Shown in pieces: positions 1 through 10,153 of a stretch of DNA of 64,000 bases. The stretch is from Pythium myriotylum. Taxonomy: Eukaryota; Oomycota; Peronosporomycetes; Pythiales; Pythiaceae. Under the pieces are notes generated by a model. That model saw nothing but the letters and a program-made list of their open reading frames with translations, made no database searches and was not told the DNA's origin. A program made the translations under genes and the position numbers. Positions within the stretch are counted from its first letter, which is position 1; every line of letters starts with the position of its first letter. The stretch is from NCBI GenBank assembly GCA_023091665.1, contig JALJCQ010000023.1, forward strand, positions 248,001 through 312,000, in the 5' to 3' direction.

Positions 1-1329
1 TCCATGCGGTGCAGCATGTGGCAGCACAATGCCCAGTGAAATTTGACGATAACGCTCATCTGGTCAGTCATGTGCAGCTCGCGAAAGAGTGTACTTGCTC
101 TTTCGTACTGTTGCTGGAGCTGCGTGATCATTGCCATCCCAACCTGGAATTTGAACCCCAAGGGACAGAGGTTCCACGCCATCTCTATGTCTGCGAACGA
201 CGCTTCTAGTTGCTCTTCAGCATTCAGCGAGGTTGACATCGAGCCCGTAGGTGCATCTTCGCCCACCGCGAGTGACCACTTGACACTGCTTCTAGCGGCC
301 TCCATGTTGCGCAAGAGATCTAGTGCGAGTGCAAGACGGATTGATCCACGGTAAAAGTACGCCTGCGGGTCCTTACCATCCAGCTTGATCGCCTGGTTAA
401 AATCTGCTAAACACATTCGTGCGTTCTGACTCGCCACATTTCCGATTGTACCACTACCTTCCGCGTTGCCTCCTCCACACTTGCGGAAGTAGCAGAGTCC
501 ACGTAACGCAAAGTACGACGCTTGCAAGTTGTTTAGCTGAATGGCATTGGAGAAGTGTTCAATCGCTTGATCGAGATCACCGGTTTCGAGAAAAGCCTGG
601 GCAAGCGAGCAGAACCCAGTTGGGTTGCGCCCGTCTAACTGAATTGCGCGCTGAAGATCGTCGATACATTTCTCTGCAAAGGCCACAATGATCAAATGAG
701 GTTCGCAATGCGTCAAAATGGTATCGACAAGACTGACGCAAGTTCCCAAGTCTTCGGTGGCAATTGCCACGCATCTGCAGTGCCTTATACTCGGCGCGTA
801 TCCCAGCTGAGCCCTCGTCAAGTGTCTTCGTGATATCGATGGCTGCTTCTCTGAAGAATCCGTTGTCGTATAGTACGAGCGCGCGATTGAAATAGTGGTT
901 TGCCTTCTTGCCATCCATATCGATGGCTGCAGTAAGATCCTCGAGAGCTTTTGCCGGTTGGTTTAGCTTGCGGTGACATGCCCCACGGCTGGCAAAGTAA
1001 GCTGCCGTGCGATCATCGAGACTGATGGCAAGACTGTAATCTTTGGCTGCAAATTCTAGCTCATTAATCGCACGGAAAGCATTACCACGTGCGAAGAAAA
1101 ACCGAGCCTGATCGTTGCGGATAGCAATGGCAATGCTGAACAGCTCGATGGCTCGTACGATTTCGTCCAGCCCCGTCGCATTGTGAGCTTGTTCGGTGCC
1201 CTTCTGATAGAAATCGACTGCTTGCTGAAGATCGAGTGTCTTGGTTTCTGGGGTTGCACGCGTGGCTGCGAGAAGCGAAGGCATCGACACCGACGTCGGG
1301 TTGGGCTTCACGGGTGTTGCTGTTGCCAT
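1..1329 (-). CDS. TPR-repeat protein, 3' end outside window
   Basis: Tetratricopeptide-repeat protein, probably a scaffold; no specific family recognised. Exon 1 (1329-738) starts at MATATPVKP and carries at least four TPR units, seen as repeated helix pairs such as FFARGNAFRAINELEFAAKDYS and YFNRALVLYDNGFFREAA-type segments. A 64-nt GT-AG intron (737-674, donor GTCAGT) splits a TPR exactly so that LGNL joins QKCIDDLQRAIQLDG, restoring the TPR consensus spacing. Exon 2 (673 to the window edge) continues with three or more TPRs, one interrupted by a Gly/Ser-rich insertion. The frame is still open at base 1, so the C-terminus is missing. The start is shared head-to-head with the gene at 1439, with 109 nt between. 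Confidence 0.8.
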
Positions 1330-1438
1330 CGTACACAGGGAGTTCGTATTTTGCTGGCTCGCAAAGATGATTTCAAAATAGATCTCTCAACGGAAAAGCG
1401 CAATTTTTTTTTATGAAGAAGCCATTTCGAGCGGGCCA

Positions 1439-3952
1439 GTGGGCTCGATGTCGACGTCGATGCCTCTTGAAGGCGATGGCCTCATCGACAACCTCTTCCA
1501 TTTTCTCTGGAGCAAAGATGATTTTAATGCGGGTCCACGCATTTTCGTGCCTCACACAATCGTGTACAAGAACGCACAGCCAATTGCGTGGTACTTCACT
1601 TCGATCAAGACCGGAAAAATCAAGAGGAAGAACAAAGCCAATCTGACTAATCTCCAAATCAAGCACGAATTCACCAAGTACACCAAGCAGCTTGAGGGTC
1701 GCAATTCTTTCGATATCGTCGCTTGTTATTTGTATCAAAGCCCGTCAACTGCCCACATCCCAACCAGTGATGACACAAACCAGGAACCAGTTTCAACAAT
1801 TATCGAATACTTCGACGAGGCTGCGTTGCACGACTTTCTATTTGCACGTGAAAAAGTACGAGATGGTATTCTTCAACGCTTCATCCTGCCCAAGGGTACT
1901 CACAACACAACAATCCGTGCAATCTGGTCGCCCAAAATTTGTCTGTTGGAGCGTCGCGTCAACACGAAGAGTCTCTACGACCCGCGCTACTCCGTTTACG
2001 AGCGTGGAGTGACTTTCGACGGTGGTGGGGCAGGGGAGCTCTTTAGCCGTCCAGAACCTGTGCGAGGCGCGATGTTGCCAGGCGAAGTACAACTCCTTTG
2101 TGAGCAGGTCGTAGACCATGTGACGCAAGTAAGTTACCACAAGTACCGCATATCACGGATGGTGCTGCATCTTAAAAGTGACGCCGACGACCGATTATGG
2201 CTTCTTTGGTGTTCGTCATTGAGGGTATTGCGAGCAAACGTGTCGGATAGCGAAGCGATGGTGCGGCCTCTGGGCATCGCCTTGGACGCTCAGGTGCCTC
2301 CGCACATTTCGCTTGGGCAAACAAGCCATCGCACCCCGCTTTCGCCGCCTGCGCAGCGTTATCAGCTTCGAGGAAATGGCGGTCGTCAGCAACTAAAGGA
2401 CAACAGTATTCGCCAGCAAGAACTTTTGGAGGCGCCCGTTCGAGACGGCTTCCAACGGTGCACAAGTTGTGCACGTGTCGTGGAGCAGCGCCGGATGCTC
2501 ACAACCAACTTTAAGGCCGTATTAGAGCATTTCTACAAGTTTTTGCTCTTCCTGCGCCTCCACCTGAATGAGAAAGAGCAAATCGCGATTGAGTGGCCAC
2601 CGGATCAACGACTTGTGGAAGCAGCGGGGGGTGTGGGCTTCGGTATCCTGCCGTTCTGTGATAGGGTACCGATCACGGCTACCGCACCAACGTCTACGTC
2701 ACCCTCGGTGTCTCGCACGCATCGTCAAAAGCACCTCGCAGGGCTCAACGCGAAGGAGCTCATTATCCCTCCCATTATCCAGTATCTACACCCAACACTC
2801 GCAGTGGAGGACTTCGAGCGACATCGACAGGATCCGATTTTCTTACATAAACTTGTGGCAGTATGCGAGAGCTGCTGTTTAGTTTACTCTGATTATTCGA
2901 CGGCTGCTCTTGAAGTGAACTCATTGCGCCCAAACGTACCAGCGATACTACGCCCGCAGAGGGAAGTCAACGATCTCAAGAGGCGTCTGGACCCCATCGA
3001 TCCTATATCCATGACGGCTGTGAACCTTGAGCAGATTCGACCTACCCCGGTGTCTAAGCCGCCACCATCTGCGTGGAAGCCAATTTCAAAACCGACGCGG
3101 AATCGGAGTTCCCCGTGCACTCTCACCCACTATACAATAAACGCGCTTCCTCCAGTGCCGCGTCTGCCCGACCGTATTGACAGTCTCACCGAGTTCATTA
3201 GTAGCGCAGGTAACAACACCGACGGGGACAACAGTCCGGGCGAACGAGAGGAGTCATTCTTCCGCGGGCTATACCACAACCATGAAGTTGGTGAAGGCCA
3301 CCCTCTTAACCACATGCTGGTCAGTTCGGAGAAGCTTAGCCGAGTTGCGCAGGCTCAGAAGAAGCAGTTTACAGCAATTCGCGAGGGCGCCAAGGCCGAC
3401 TGGGTTGCATTCGGCAAGAGTGCGTCGACCAGTGGACTGGAAAAGGTGCTAAACAAAAAGCGAGAGAAGAACCCTTACTCAGTTGTCCTGCATGCCAGTG
3501 GGTTTGACACACGAAAGCCAAGAAAGCACAAACAAGCCCGCAAGGAGAAACACAATCGGCAAGGGAGCAGATTTTTGGGAGACCAGCATGATTTTGCATG
3601 GATGCAAGAGTTAGAGGACGCGAGCGAGGAATCGCCGTCGAAGTCCAAACCGAAAAACAAGTCTCCTCAACACATCTTCATTAGCACTCGCGAGACACTC
3701 GCGGCCGAGGCTCACCAAGAGTTTCTGTTCGCTGCTTTACATGACGCACAGGTGCAGCTTGAAGAACTGTCCTCTCTCACCCCGCTTACTTTTCCACCCA
3801 CACCAGCGACTACTAACGGAAAGGTGGGAAATGACGAAATGCCAAAAGAGGCCGCAACCATAGAAGAACTCCAGTCGCTGTTGAGCGACAACGCATCGCT
3901 ATCTTGCGAAGTCGACGAAGTGGAAGCAAGCTCCACACAAGATGAGACATAA
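1439..3952 (+). CDS. Conserved protein with CxxC pairs, function unknown
   Basis: Single-exon ORF of 837 aa that I do not recognise as a named family. The first ~230 residues look globular. Near residue 252 is the motif DRLWLLWCSSLRV, followed by a CxxC at ~341 (RCTSCARV) and a second Cys cluster at ~476 (VCESCCLVYSDY); together these could bind zinc. The last ~300 residues are charged, low-complexity and probably disordered. The same order (WLL motif, CxxC, CxxCY) occurs in the 1311-aa protein encoded at 30518-34514, suggesting a shared module. The stop lies only 21 nt from the convergent gene at 3974. The ATG at 1439 is the first in frame; a second Met follows at codon 4. Confidence 0.8.
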   Translation: MGSMSTSMPLEGDGLIDNLFHFLWSKDDFNAGPRIFVPHTIVYKNAQPIAWYFTSIKTGKIKRKNKANLTNLQIKHEFTKYTKQLEGRNSFDIVACYLYQSPSTAHIPTSDDTNQEPVSTIIEYFDEAALHDFLFAREKVRDGILQRFILPKGTHNTTIRAIWSPKICLLERRVNTKSLYDPRYSVYERGVTFDGGGAGELFSRPEPVRGAMLPGEVQLLCEQVVDHVTQVSYHKYRISRMVLHLKSDADDRLWLLWCSSLRVLRANVSDSEAMVRPLGIALDAQVPPHISLGQTSHRTPLSPPAQRYQLRGNGGRQQLKDNSIRQQELLEAPVRDGFQRCTSCARVVEQRRMLTTNFKAVLEHFYKFLLFLRLHLNEKEQIAIEWPPDQRLVEAAGGVGFGILPFCDRVPITATAPTSTSPSVSRTHRQKHLAGLNAKELIIPPIIQYLHPTLAVEDFERHRQDPIFLHKLVAVCESCCLVYSDYSTAALEVNSLRPNVPAILRPQREVNDLKRRLDPIDPISMTAVNLEQIRPTPVSKPPPSAWKPISKPTRNRSSPCTLTHYTINALPPVPRLPDRIDSLTEFISSAGNNTDGDNSPGEREESFFRGLYHNHEVGEGHPLNHMLVSSEKLSRVAQAQKKQFTAIREGAKADWVAFGKSASTSGLEKVLNKKREKNPYSVVLHASGFDTRKPRKHKQARKEKHNRQGSRFLGDQHDFAWMQELEDASEESPSKSKPKNKSPQHIFISTRETLAAEAHQEFLFAALHDAQVQLEELSSLTPLTFPPTPATTNGKVGNDEMPKEAATIEELQSLLSDNASLSCEVDEVEASSTQDET

Positions 3953-3973
3953 GGATTGCGTAACCATGCTATC

Positions 3974-4641
3974 TTAATTTACGCTGTGCATCTTGCTGAA
4001 CCGTGCGCGCGCCTCAACGTACTCTGAGTACGCGTCGCGCTTGCGATGAAAGCTCGTGTCCTTATCGCGATTCATCGTTTGCATTTCGTCCGTGTAGACG
4101 ATTTTGTCCTGCGTCGTCGTCTTCGTCGGGACAACCTCAGTCGGAATACCGTGGAGAACACCATCCATATGAGTACGCTTCGCCGTGGGCACACGTTTGG
4201 CTACCATCGTCGACGGAGACAGCTCTCGCTTTTGAAGTGCCAGCGTACATACATCACGATGTTCTTTGTCGGCGGGCGATTTCGCAGATCCCTCGATCTT
4301 CGATAGTGGAATGTGGGGCCGCAAAGGTTGGACGGGAGACTTGGCAGCGTCAGCAGCTACTCTGAAGGCCTTGAGAGACTGTCGTGGTTCTGTTAACACG
4401 AACGATGTAGGGAGTGTTTTGATGAACGCAGCCTCCTGTTGTGCAACCTCACGGGTGAAGACTGCTGTCGTTTTCCTAATACACAAACGTCGAGTTGAGA
4501 CCATAACATCTACGTGGCGCAAGAAGTATTGAGACATTACCAGTCACATTTGATGCCGTGTGTGAGGGGATTTGTAAGTGCAACAGTCTCTTTGAACGAA
4601 GCAAGCTCGCGATCGAGAGCATCCCCGGTGTTCAGAGCCAT
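3974..4641 (-). CDS. Small conserved protein, function unknown
   Basis: Two-exon gene encoding about 200 aa. Exon 1 (4641-4541) starts MALNTGDALDRELASFK and ends in a split Trp codon. A 65-nt intron (4540-4476, GTAATG...TTAG) follows, and exon 2 (4475-3974) continues KTTAVFTREVAQQE to the stop. The two-exon model is preferred to the uninterrupted ORF beginning at 4537, because that ORF starts inside the intron. The protein is basic, without TM segments or obvious catalytic motifs. A short charged protein like this could be a flagellar or cytoskeletal component, but nothing in the sequence proves it. Confidence 0.6.
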
Positions 4642-4899
4642 TGCATCAATTGAGTCGAGAATTTGAAGACCGGAAGCCTAAGACACAGTCTTTGATGCAT
4701 TTTCCTATTTTTGTACGGAGGAACCCATCTGACTCGGCGAGCCAGCGTTCTGTTCAAACGACCGCCAAATGTAAAATGCAAACCTCTTGAACTAAAGAGC
4801 GTGTCAACTATGAATGCTATCACCAGTATCGTCGCCCGTCTCTACTTGCCATATCTCAGTTCGCCTCGCCGCCATCCGACTGGACGCCAGAGAATCAAG

Positions 4900-6944
4900 T
4901 TACACAAGCGGTTCGAGGTCCATCTCCACGAGTGATGTTGGGTTCAACAGCTCAAAGTTGCGAAGCACTTCTGGATGGAGCACACCGAAAGAGCCAAGCT
5001 TGAGAGGCTTTTGGTCCTTTCGGTAGAGCACGATATCTGCTGATCGCCCGGGGAAAAAAGTGGGCTCGCTCGAAGCCTCGATTGCATAGTACTCAGGGAG
5101 GGTTCGGATGACTTCAGGATCCTCCAGCAAGCATCGGATACCAAGGAGCTGAAAGATTCGGTCGACAAGACCATGGATCACCTCAAAACCATCCGTGTGG
5201 CCCGTGTAAGACGCGCAGATGCGGCGTACGTTGCGTGCACCAACATCCGTCGTGTTGTCGAGGAGCACAACATCTGAAATCTCGAAAAGCTTGAGACCGT
5301 CCTTGACTGACATCGACTTGTTGTTCTGAATAGTCTTGAGCACACCTGGCACCATCGACGTACGGACAACCTCGAACTCAATCGTTGCTGGGTTGGACAA
5401 CACTACAGCACTCTTGCCGTCGTCTGTGCGGTTCAGAAACTTGAAATTCTCGTCATGCGAGCAAAGGCCGTGTGTAAGCAGCTCGATGTAGCCCGCGCGG
5501 CTGATCTCGTCGCGTAGCAAGTCGCCGAGTTTGTTAAGTGGCTGTGCTCCACCGATAGTCATGGTCGATGGGATGGTGTGGGGAATGTTGTTGAAACCGT
5601 ACGCGATTCCAACGTCTTCGATAACATCCACGGCGTGCAGAATATCCGATCGCGTTGGCGGCACTTCAACAACGATGCGTTTTTCATCTGCTGAAGCCTT
5701 TGCAGCGAGCTGCATCTTGTCACATAACTGACAAATACGCTTCACATCAAGATCCGTCGGCTCAGTCTTGCCGAAAAGCATAGAATAGATGTCCTTCACG
5801 CTGACTTCCACGGAACGGTTGCTCAAGTTGGGGGTCTGCTCATTGGATGAAGCATCTGATTCGTAAATGATGCTCACTGGTTCAACTGTGAACGGCTCCG
5901 CACAGTACTCGGAGAACATTGCGATCACAGTGTTCAGCACGATATGAGCCTTCGTGATGTCGGTAGCTGTGCACTCGATGAACACGTTCTTCGTGTTGAG
6001 CGTGATCTTGGAGTGTTCGCCGTTAATGATTGGCGGGAGAGACAATACGACGCCGTTCTTGTCCGTGATCACTGGGTAAACCGGGGAATCGTAGATGATA
6101 TCGGTGTACGGTTTGATGTGCTTCACCTCAGGGTTAGTGCGGTAGAAGTCGAGTAGGTCCTTTGCCTGGAACTCGCGCGTTTGGCTCAGCGGCACGAATT
6201 TGATCTCTTGCGGGGCGAGAGCCTACATCGATACGAGGATCTGAGCAACCAAACGCCAATCCAAACGAGTAATCGTCACCTACATCGTAGGTGAAAGGGC
6301 CTTCAATCGTATCGAGATCATGTGTGCCAATAGCCACGAGCGTGCGGCGGCGACAAATGTTCTGGTGGAGCTTGTCCTGGAGGTCGATGAAGCTACACGG
6401 TAACATCGTCAGAGTATCCAAACCCCGCAACCTGCTCGGATCGTTCATTCCCACCTGTCGTAGCGTTCCTGGGTGAACTGCACGTTGCGCAGAATCGCCG
6501 ACACCACGAACGGGCGAATAAGCTGCATCACAATGGCGCTCAGCACTGAACGTTCCCCCCGTGCGTTTCATAAGCGATTCGTACCTTCGTGTTGGGTTTC
6601 ACGGTGATCTGGTGGGGCGGTTTGTCGCCGGCACGCGACACGAGCTTGTAGACCGGAGGCTTCTCCTTCTGGAGGAAGATTCGCAGCGACCGCGCGATGC
6701 CTTCGACACAGAGCAGGTCGTAGCGATTGGCTGGCACGTCGATCTTGTAGATGACGGCGTCCGAGGCGGGCGCCGAGGCCTTGTCGCTCTTGCCCTGCTG
6801 CTTGATGGCGTGCTCGGTCGTGATGTCATCGAGCTCGATACCGAACTCGAAGCAGAGGTGGTCGAACTCGTCGTCCGTGAAGGTCTGGCCCATGGCCGCG
6901 AAGAGCTCGTCGCGCTTGACGCCGACGGTCGGCATGGTGGTCAC
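4900..6944 (-). CDS. FARSB: Phenylalanyl-tRNA synthetase beta subunit, cytosolic
   Basis: Beta chain of the alpha2-beta2 enzyme that charges tRNA-Phe in the cytosol. Four exons (6944-6585, 6522-6455, 6392-6284, 6222-4900) are separated by introns of 62, 62 and 61 nt and give about 619 aa, close to the ~590 aa of animal FARSB. Diagnostic segments are the N-terminal [15 protein letters not shown], the B3/4-region [40 protein letters not shown] and the B5/catalytic-like C-terminal half. The ATG at 6935 (MPTVGVKRD) matches the family start better than the one three codons upstream at 6944. Divergent from the Sel1-repeat gene with 169 nt between starts, so the promoter region is probably shared. 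Confidence 0.96.
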
Positions 6945-7113
6945 TGGGGCGGCGCGGAGGGGGACTGGCTGTCGGCGAGAATGGCCCCGACCCTCGAGGA
7001 GAGTTCGTGTGGGGAGGAGCGCTTGGCGAGCGTGTACTGAGATAGCTACATACTAAACGATGCCGGATTAGGCTAGCTTCGGTGGAGTCTGGAGCCCGCG
7101 AGACACGCAAAAG

Positions 7114-8359
7114 ATGCTGCGGTCGGTGCGCAATGCATGGCGCCGCCAGAAGATCGAGCGCGCGCGCGCGGCCAGCGACGTACGTGTCGGCGCGTCGTGT
7201 GCGCGGCAGAGAACTCAGCGCCGTGTATTTGTGTGTGTGACAGGCGCTCGATGGAGTGCTCGGGGAGCTGCGCCAGCTGGGCCATCGCTCGACGCTGCAG
7301 GAGGTGCGTCGCGCCTTGGCGAAGCGCGCAGTCGACAGTAGCTGAGGCAATGCGCGTCTAGTTCCAGGAATCGCCTATGGTCACCCGCATGAAAGACGAG
7401 CGCCAGTACTACGACTTGGGTTCGATGATCTATAACAATGCGAACGGAAACCCGGAAGAGGTCCAGAAGGCACTCTTTCTCTGGCGAAAAGCTATGAAGA
7501 TGGGGAGCGTCGCGGCCAAGTACAGCGTCGCGATGTGTCTCAAAAATGGTGTTGGCATGAAGGAGCGTGATATCCATACGGCGGTGAAGTACTTCAGCGA
7601 GGTATGGCATTTGGTGGTGTGCATTGTGGCCGAAGACGAACCTCACTCGCGGCGACGGCAGTTGTCTGAAAAAGGGCATAAATGGGGAATGTTTGGCTAC
7701 GCGGATGCCCTAAGCAAGGGTGAAGGCACCCGTAAGGATTCACGCAAGGCCTTCGAGTTATTCCTCAAGGCCGCGCATAGCAGCGTGCCCCCAGCATACT
7801 TCAACGTCGCCAACATGTATTTGTCTGGCACTGGTGTCGCCAAGGTAGGGGCACGACCACGAGACTAGCTTGAACAATGAGGCGAAGGAAGTTGACCGAC
7901 ATCAAATTTTAGAACGAGGTCGAAGGTGTGAGATGGCTCCAGAAGGCTGCCGAGATGGGGGATCCCCAGGCGAAATCGGCGCTCGGCGAGCTCTACATGC
8001 AGGGCAAGGGCGTGGACAGGAACGTGAAGAAGGCAGTCCAACTGTATCAACAAGCTGCCGTTCGTGGTGTCATAACGGCGCAGTTTAATCTGGGCGTTTT
8101 GTATTTGACCGGGGAAGGAGTCATAAAGGACAGCCTCCAGGCCGAAGCTCTGTTCCGCATGGCCGCTGATAAGGGATTCGTCATGGCAATGGTCAACTTG
8201 GCGCAAATGTATCGCACCGGGTACGGCGAAGTACCAAAGAACGTCGAGCTCGCTAAGAAGTGGCTCGAACTTGCCGCTCCACACGACAAGAATGCAAAGG
8301 GATTCCTCGACGAGATGCATGAGGAAGAATCCTCGGAGCAATTGACTGGACGTAACTGA
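7114..8359 (+). CDS. Sel1-like repeat protein
   Basis: Protein of about 331 aa made of Sel1-like (SLR) repeats, a TPR-like solenoid used as an adaptor in ERAD and signalling complexes. Five exons (7114-7179, 7244-7303, 7362-7601, 7662-7844, 7913-8359) are all in phase 0. Repeat signatures include KYSVAMCLKNGVGMKERD, YFNVANMYLSGTGVAK, ALGELYMQGKGVDRN, FNLGVLYLTGEGVIKD and LAQMYRTGYGEVPKN, each in the A-x2-LG-x2-Y-x-G-xGV pattern. The basic N-terminus (MLRSVRNAWRRQ) could be an organelle-targeting sequence, but no cleavage site is evident. No TM segment is visible, so it is not simply a SEL1L/HRD3 orthologue. Confidence 0.88.
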
Positions 8360-8432
8360 TTGAAATTGAGAATTTTGATCTAACGTTATCAATCGTCTAC
8401 GTTGTTGTTGAGCTAGCTTGTGGAGCTACCTC

Positions 8433-9940
8433 CTACGAAAGCCAACACAGCGAAAACATCGCTTGGACAGTGCACGCCACACACACGACAGAGCTCACGA
8501 CGAAGATGATCCACGCCGCCAGACGCCGCATGTCTGTGTGCGGTTTGTTGTTGCGAATAATCGCGTACGACACACAAGGGAGTACGTAGGAGATGAGCAA
8601 TCCGACTGTAGAGCCCATGATATTCCACACGACAGCAACACCTGGCATGATCAACGCCAGAGAAGTTGTACTTGAAAGAATCACGATTGTCAGAAGCACG
8701 TGAAACGCCGTTGGGCTGAGGAGTGGAACTTTAGCACGTCCTGGATCGCGCCGGGACGACGGTGTCGTGAGCAAACGCAACTCCTCGTTGGTCGCATGAG
8801 AACGTGCCGACTTGATGAACCCGCGAACATAGTTACCAAGGCGGACTGTGTTCAATCGGCATGGCTGAATAATTAGTGGCATGCTCAGCATGATTGTAAT
8901 GAGCAGACCAACGCGCCCTAGGTTTACGAGTTGATCATCACGTTGGAAATTGTTGAGGATGTCGTCTTGAACTCCCCCCGGCAATCGGTATGCAAAGAAA
9001 TAGCCGGTGAAACCAACGATCATGTAGAAGACCCAAGTTGAGAACATGGTGCACGACACTATGTTCTTCAAGCGACGCCGTGTCGGCTTCTGGAGCTCAC
9101 GATAAACCGGAAGCACGTTGAAATGACACAGAAAGGAGACGCTGATGATCGGAAACGCGTAGAAAGGGTCTCTCCATGAATCTGGAAACCACTTGACGGG
9201 CACATCACTTCTAATAAGCGTAACATCTTGAGGTCTCGTATGGCTTGCCCGAACTGTAATCGCGATTGCTAGGATGAGCACCGACGCGAGACTGAAGATC
9301 GATGTGAAGCGCAGTGCATCCATCGACTTGGCAAACAAAAATGGCGAGACAAGACCCAGGCACAAAATCGTGAGAATATTTTGCTCAGCTGCGACCAGAG
9401 CCCGGCCGTAGAGAAATTGCGCGCCAAGTGACCCCACCAGGTCTTTAATGAGAACAGTGTAAGCGACCATCGTCAGAAACGTGAGCATGACCAACAGAGT
9501 CACAGTGATCAAGCCGGCTCGCACTCCAAGGGCCTTCCGAACCACTTCCTCGTATGTCGTCGCGCTGCCGCGGCGACTGCAGCTTACAATGACGTAGAGA
9601 CTGAAGTTGGACGCGGCAGCGGAGATCACCATGAACACGATGGCGAGGATCAATCCGCACTTGTCAAACGCGTAGGGCAACGAGAGGACGCCGCCTCCGA
9701 TGATGGTGCTGACGAGGTTGAAGATGGCCGAGCGTGCTGTGGCCGTGCGCTCCGTGCTGCGGTGGTGAGAGATTCGTTGAGCCCGGCACTGGACGACGGC
9801 GCCTTGCGGTGGGGTGCGCACCTGTGGGGTCCTGGGGAGAAGAACTCGTGGCTGCCTCGGTTGCGCTCGTAGCGATAGACGCCCGAGTCGACCATCGCCG
9901 GCTTGGCGTCCACGTCCACGAGCACGGCCTCGCCCTTCAT
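8433..9940 (-). CDS. AAAP-family amino acid transporter
   Basis: Membrane protein of about 480 aa in the amino acid/auxin permease (AAAP, Aa_trans) family, which moves amino acids by proton or sodium coupling across plasma or vacuolar membranes. Exon 1 (9940-9822) encodes a hydrophilic cytosolic tail starting MKGEAVLVDVDAKPA. A 65-nt intron (9821-9757) leads to exon 2 (9756-8433). The family signature follows at once (NLVSTIIGGGVLSLPYAF in TM1), with about ten further hydrophobic segments. The longer uninterrupted ORF that runs through exon 2 includes intron sequence at its N-terminus and is not the real start. Substrate cannot be told from sequence. Divergent from the TBC-myotubularin gene, 213 nt apart. 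Confidence 0.9.
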
Positions 9941-10153
9941 GGCGTCGGAGGTGACTCGCAAATGGGAGGAAGAGACGCCCAAGTTCAAGCGCGTGTTCGG
10001 ATAGGTACGATCTGCAGAGATGCCGATTGGGCAAACAACGACACGCGTGTGATTGATGAAAAATGAGACGTATGGAACCCACGCTGATTGGTCTAATGTC
10101 TTGTTCCGCGGACGAGAAATCGTGAAGAAAAGATCGAAAAGCTCAGCGCTGAG

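Noticed and set aside
6134..6571. Apparent frameshifts in FARSB
   Set aside because: Three GT-AG introns of 61-62 nt explain every frame change, so the gene is not broken.
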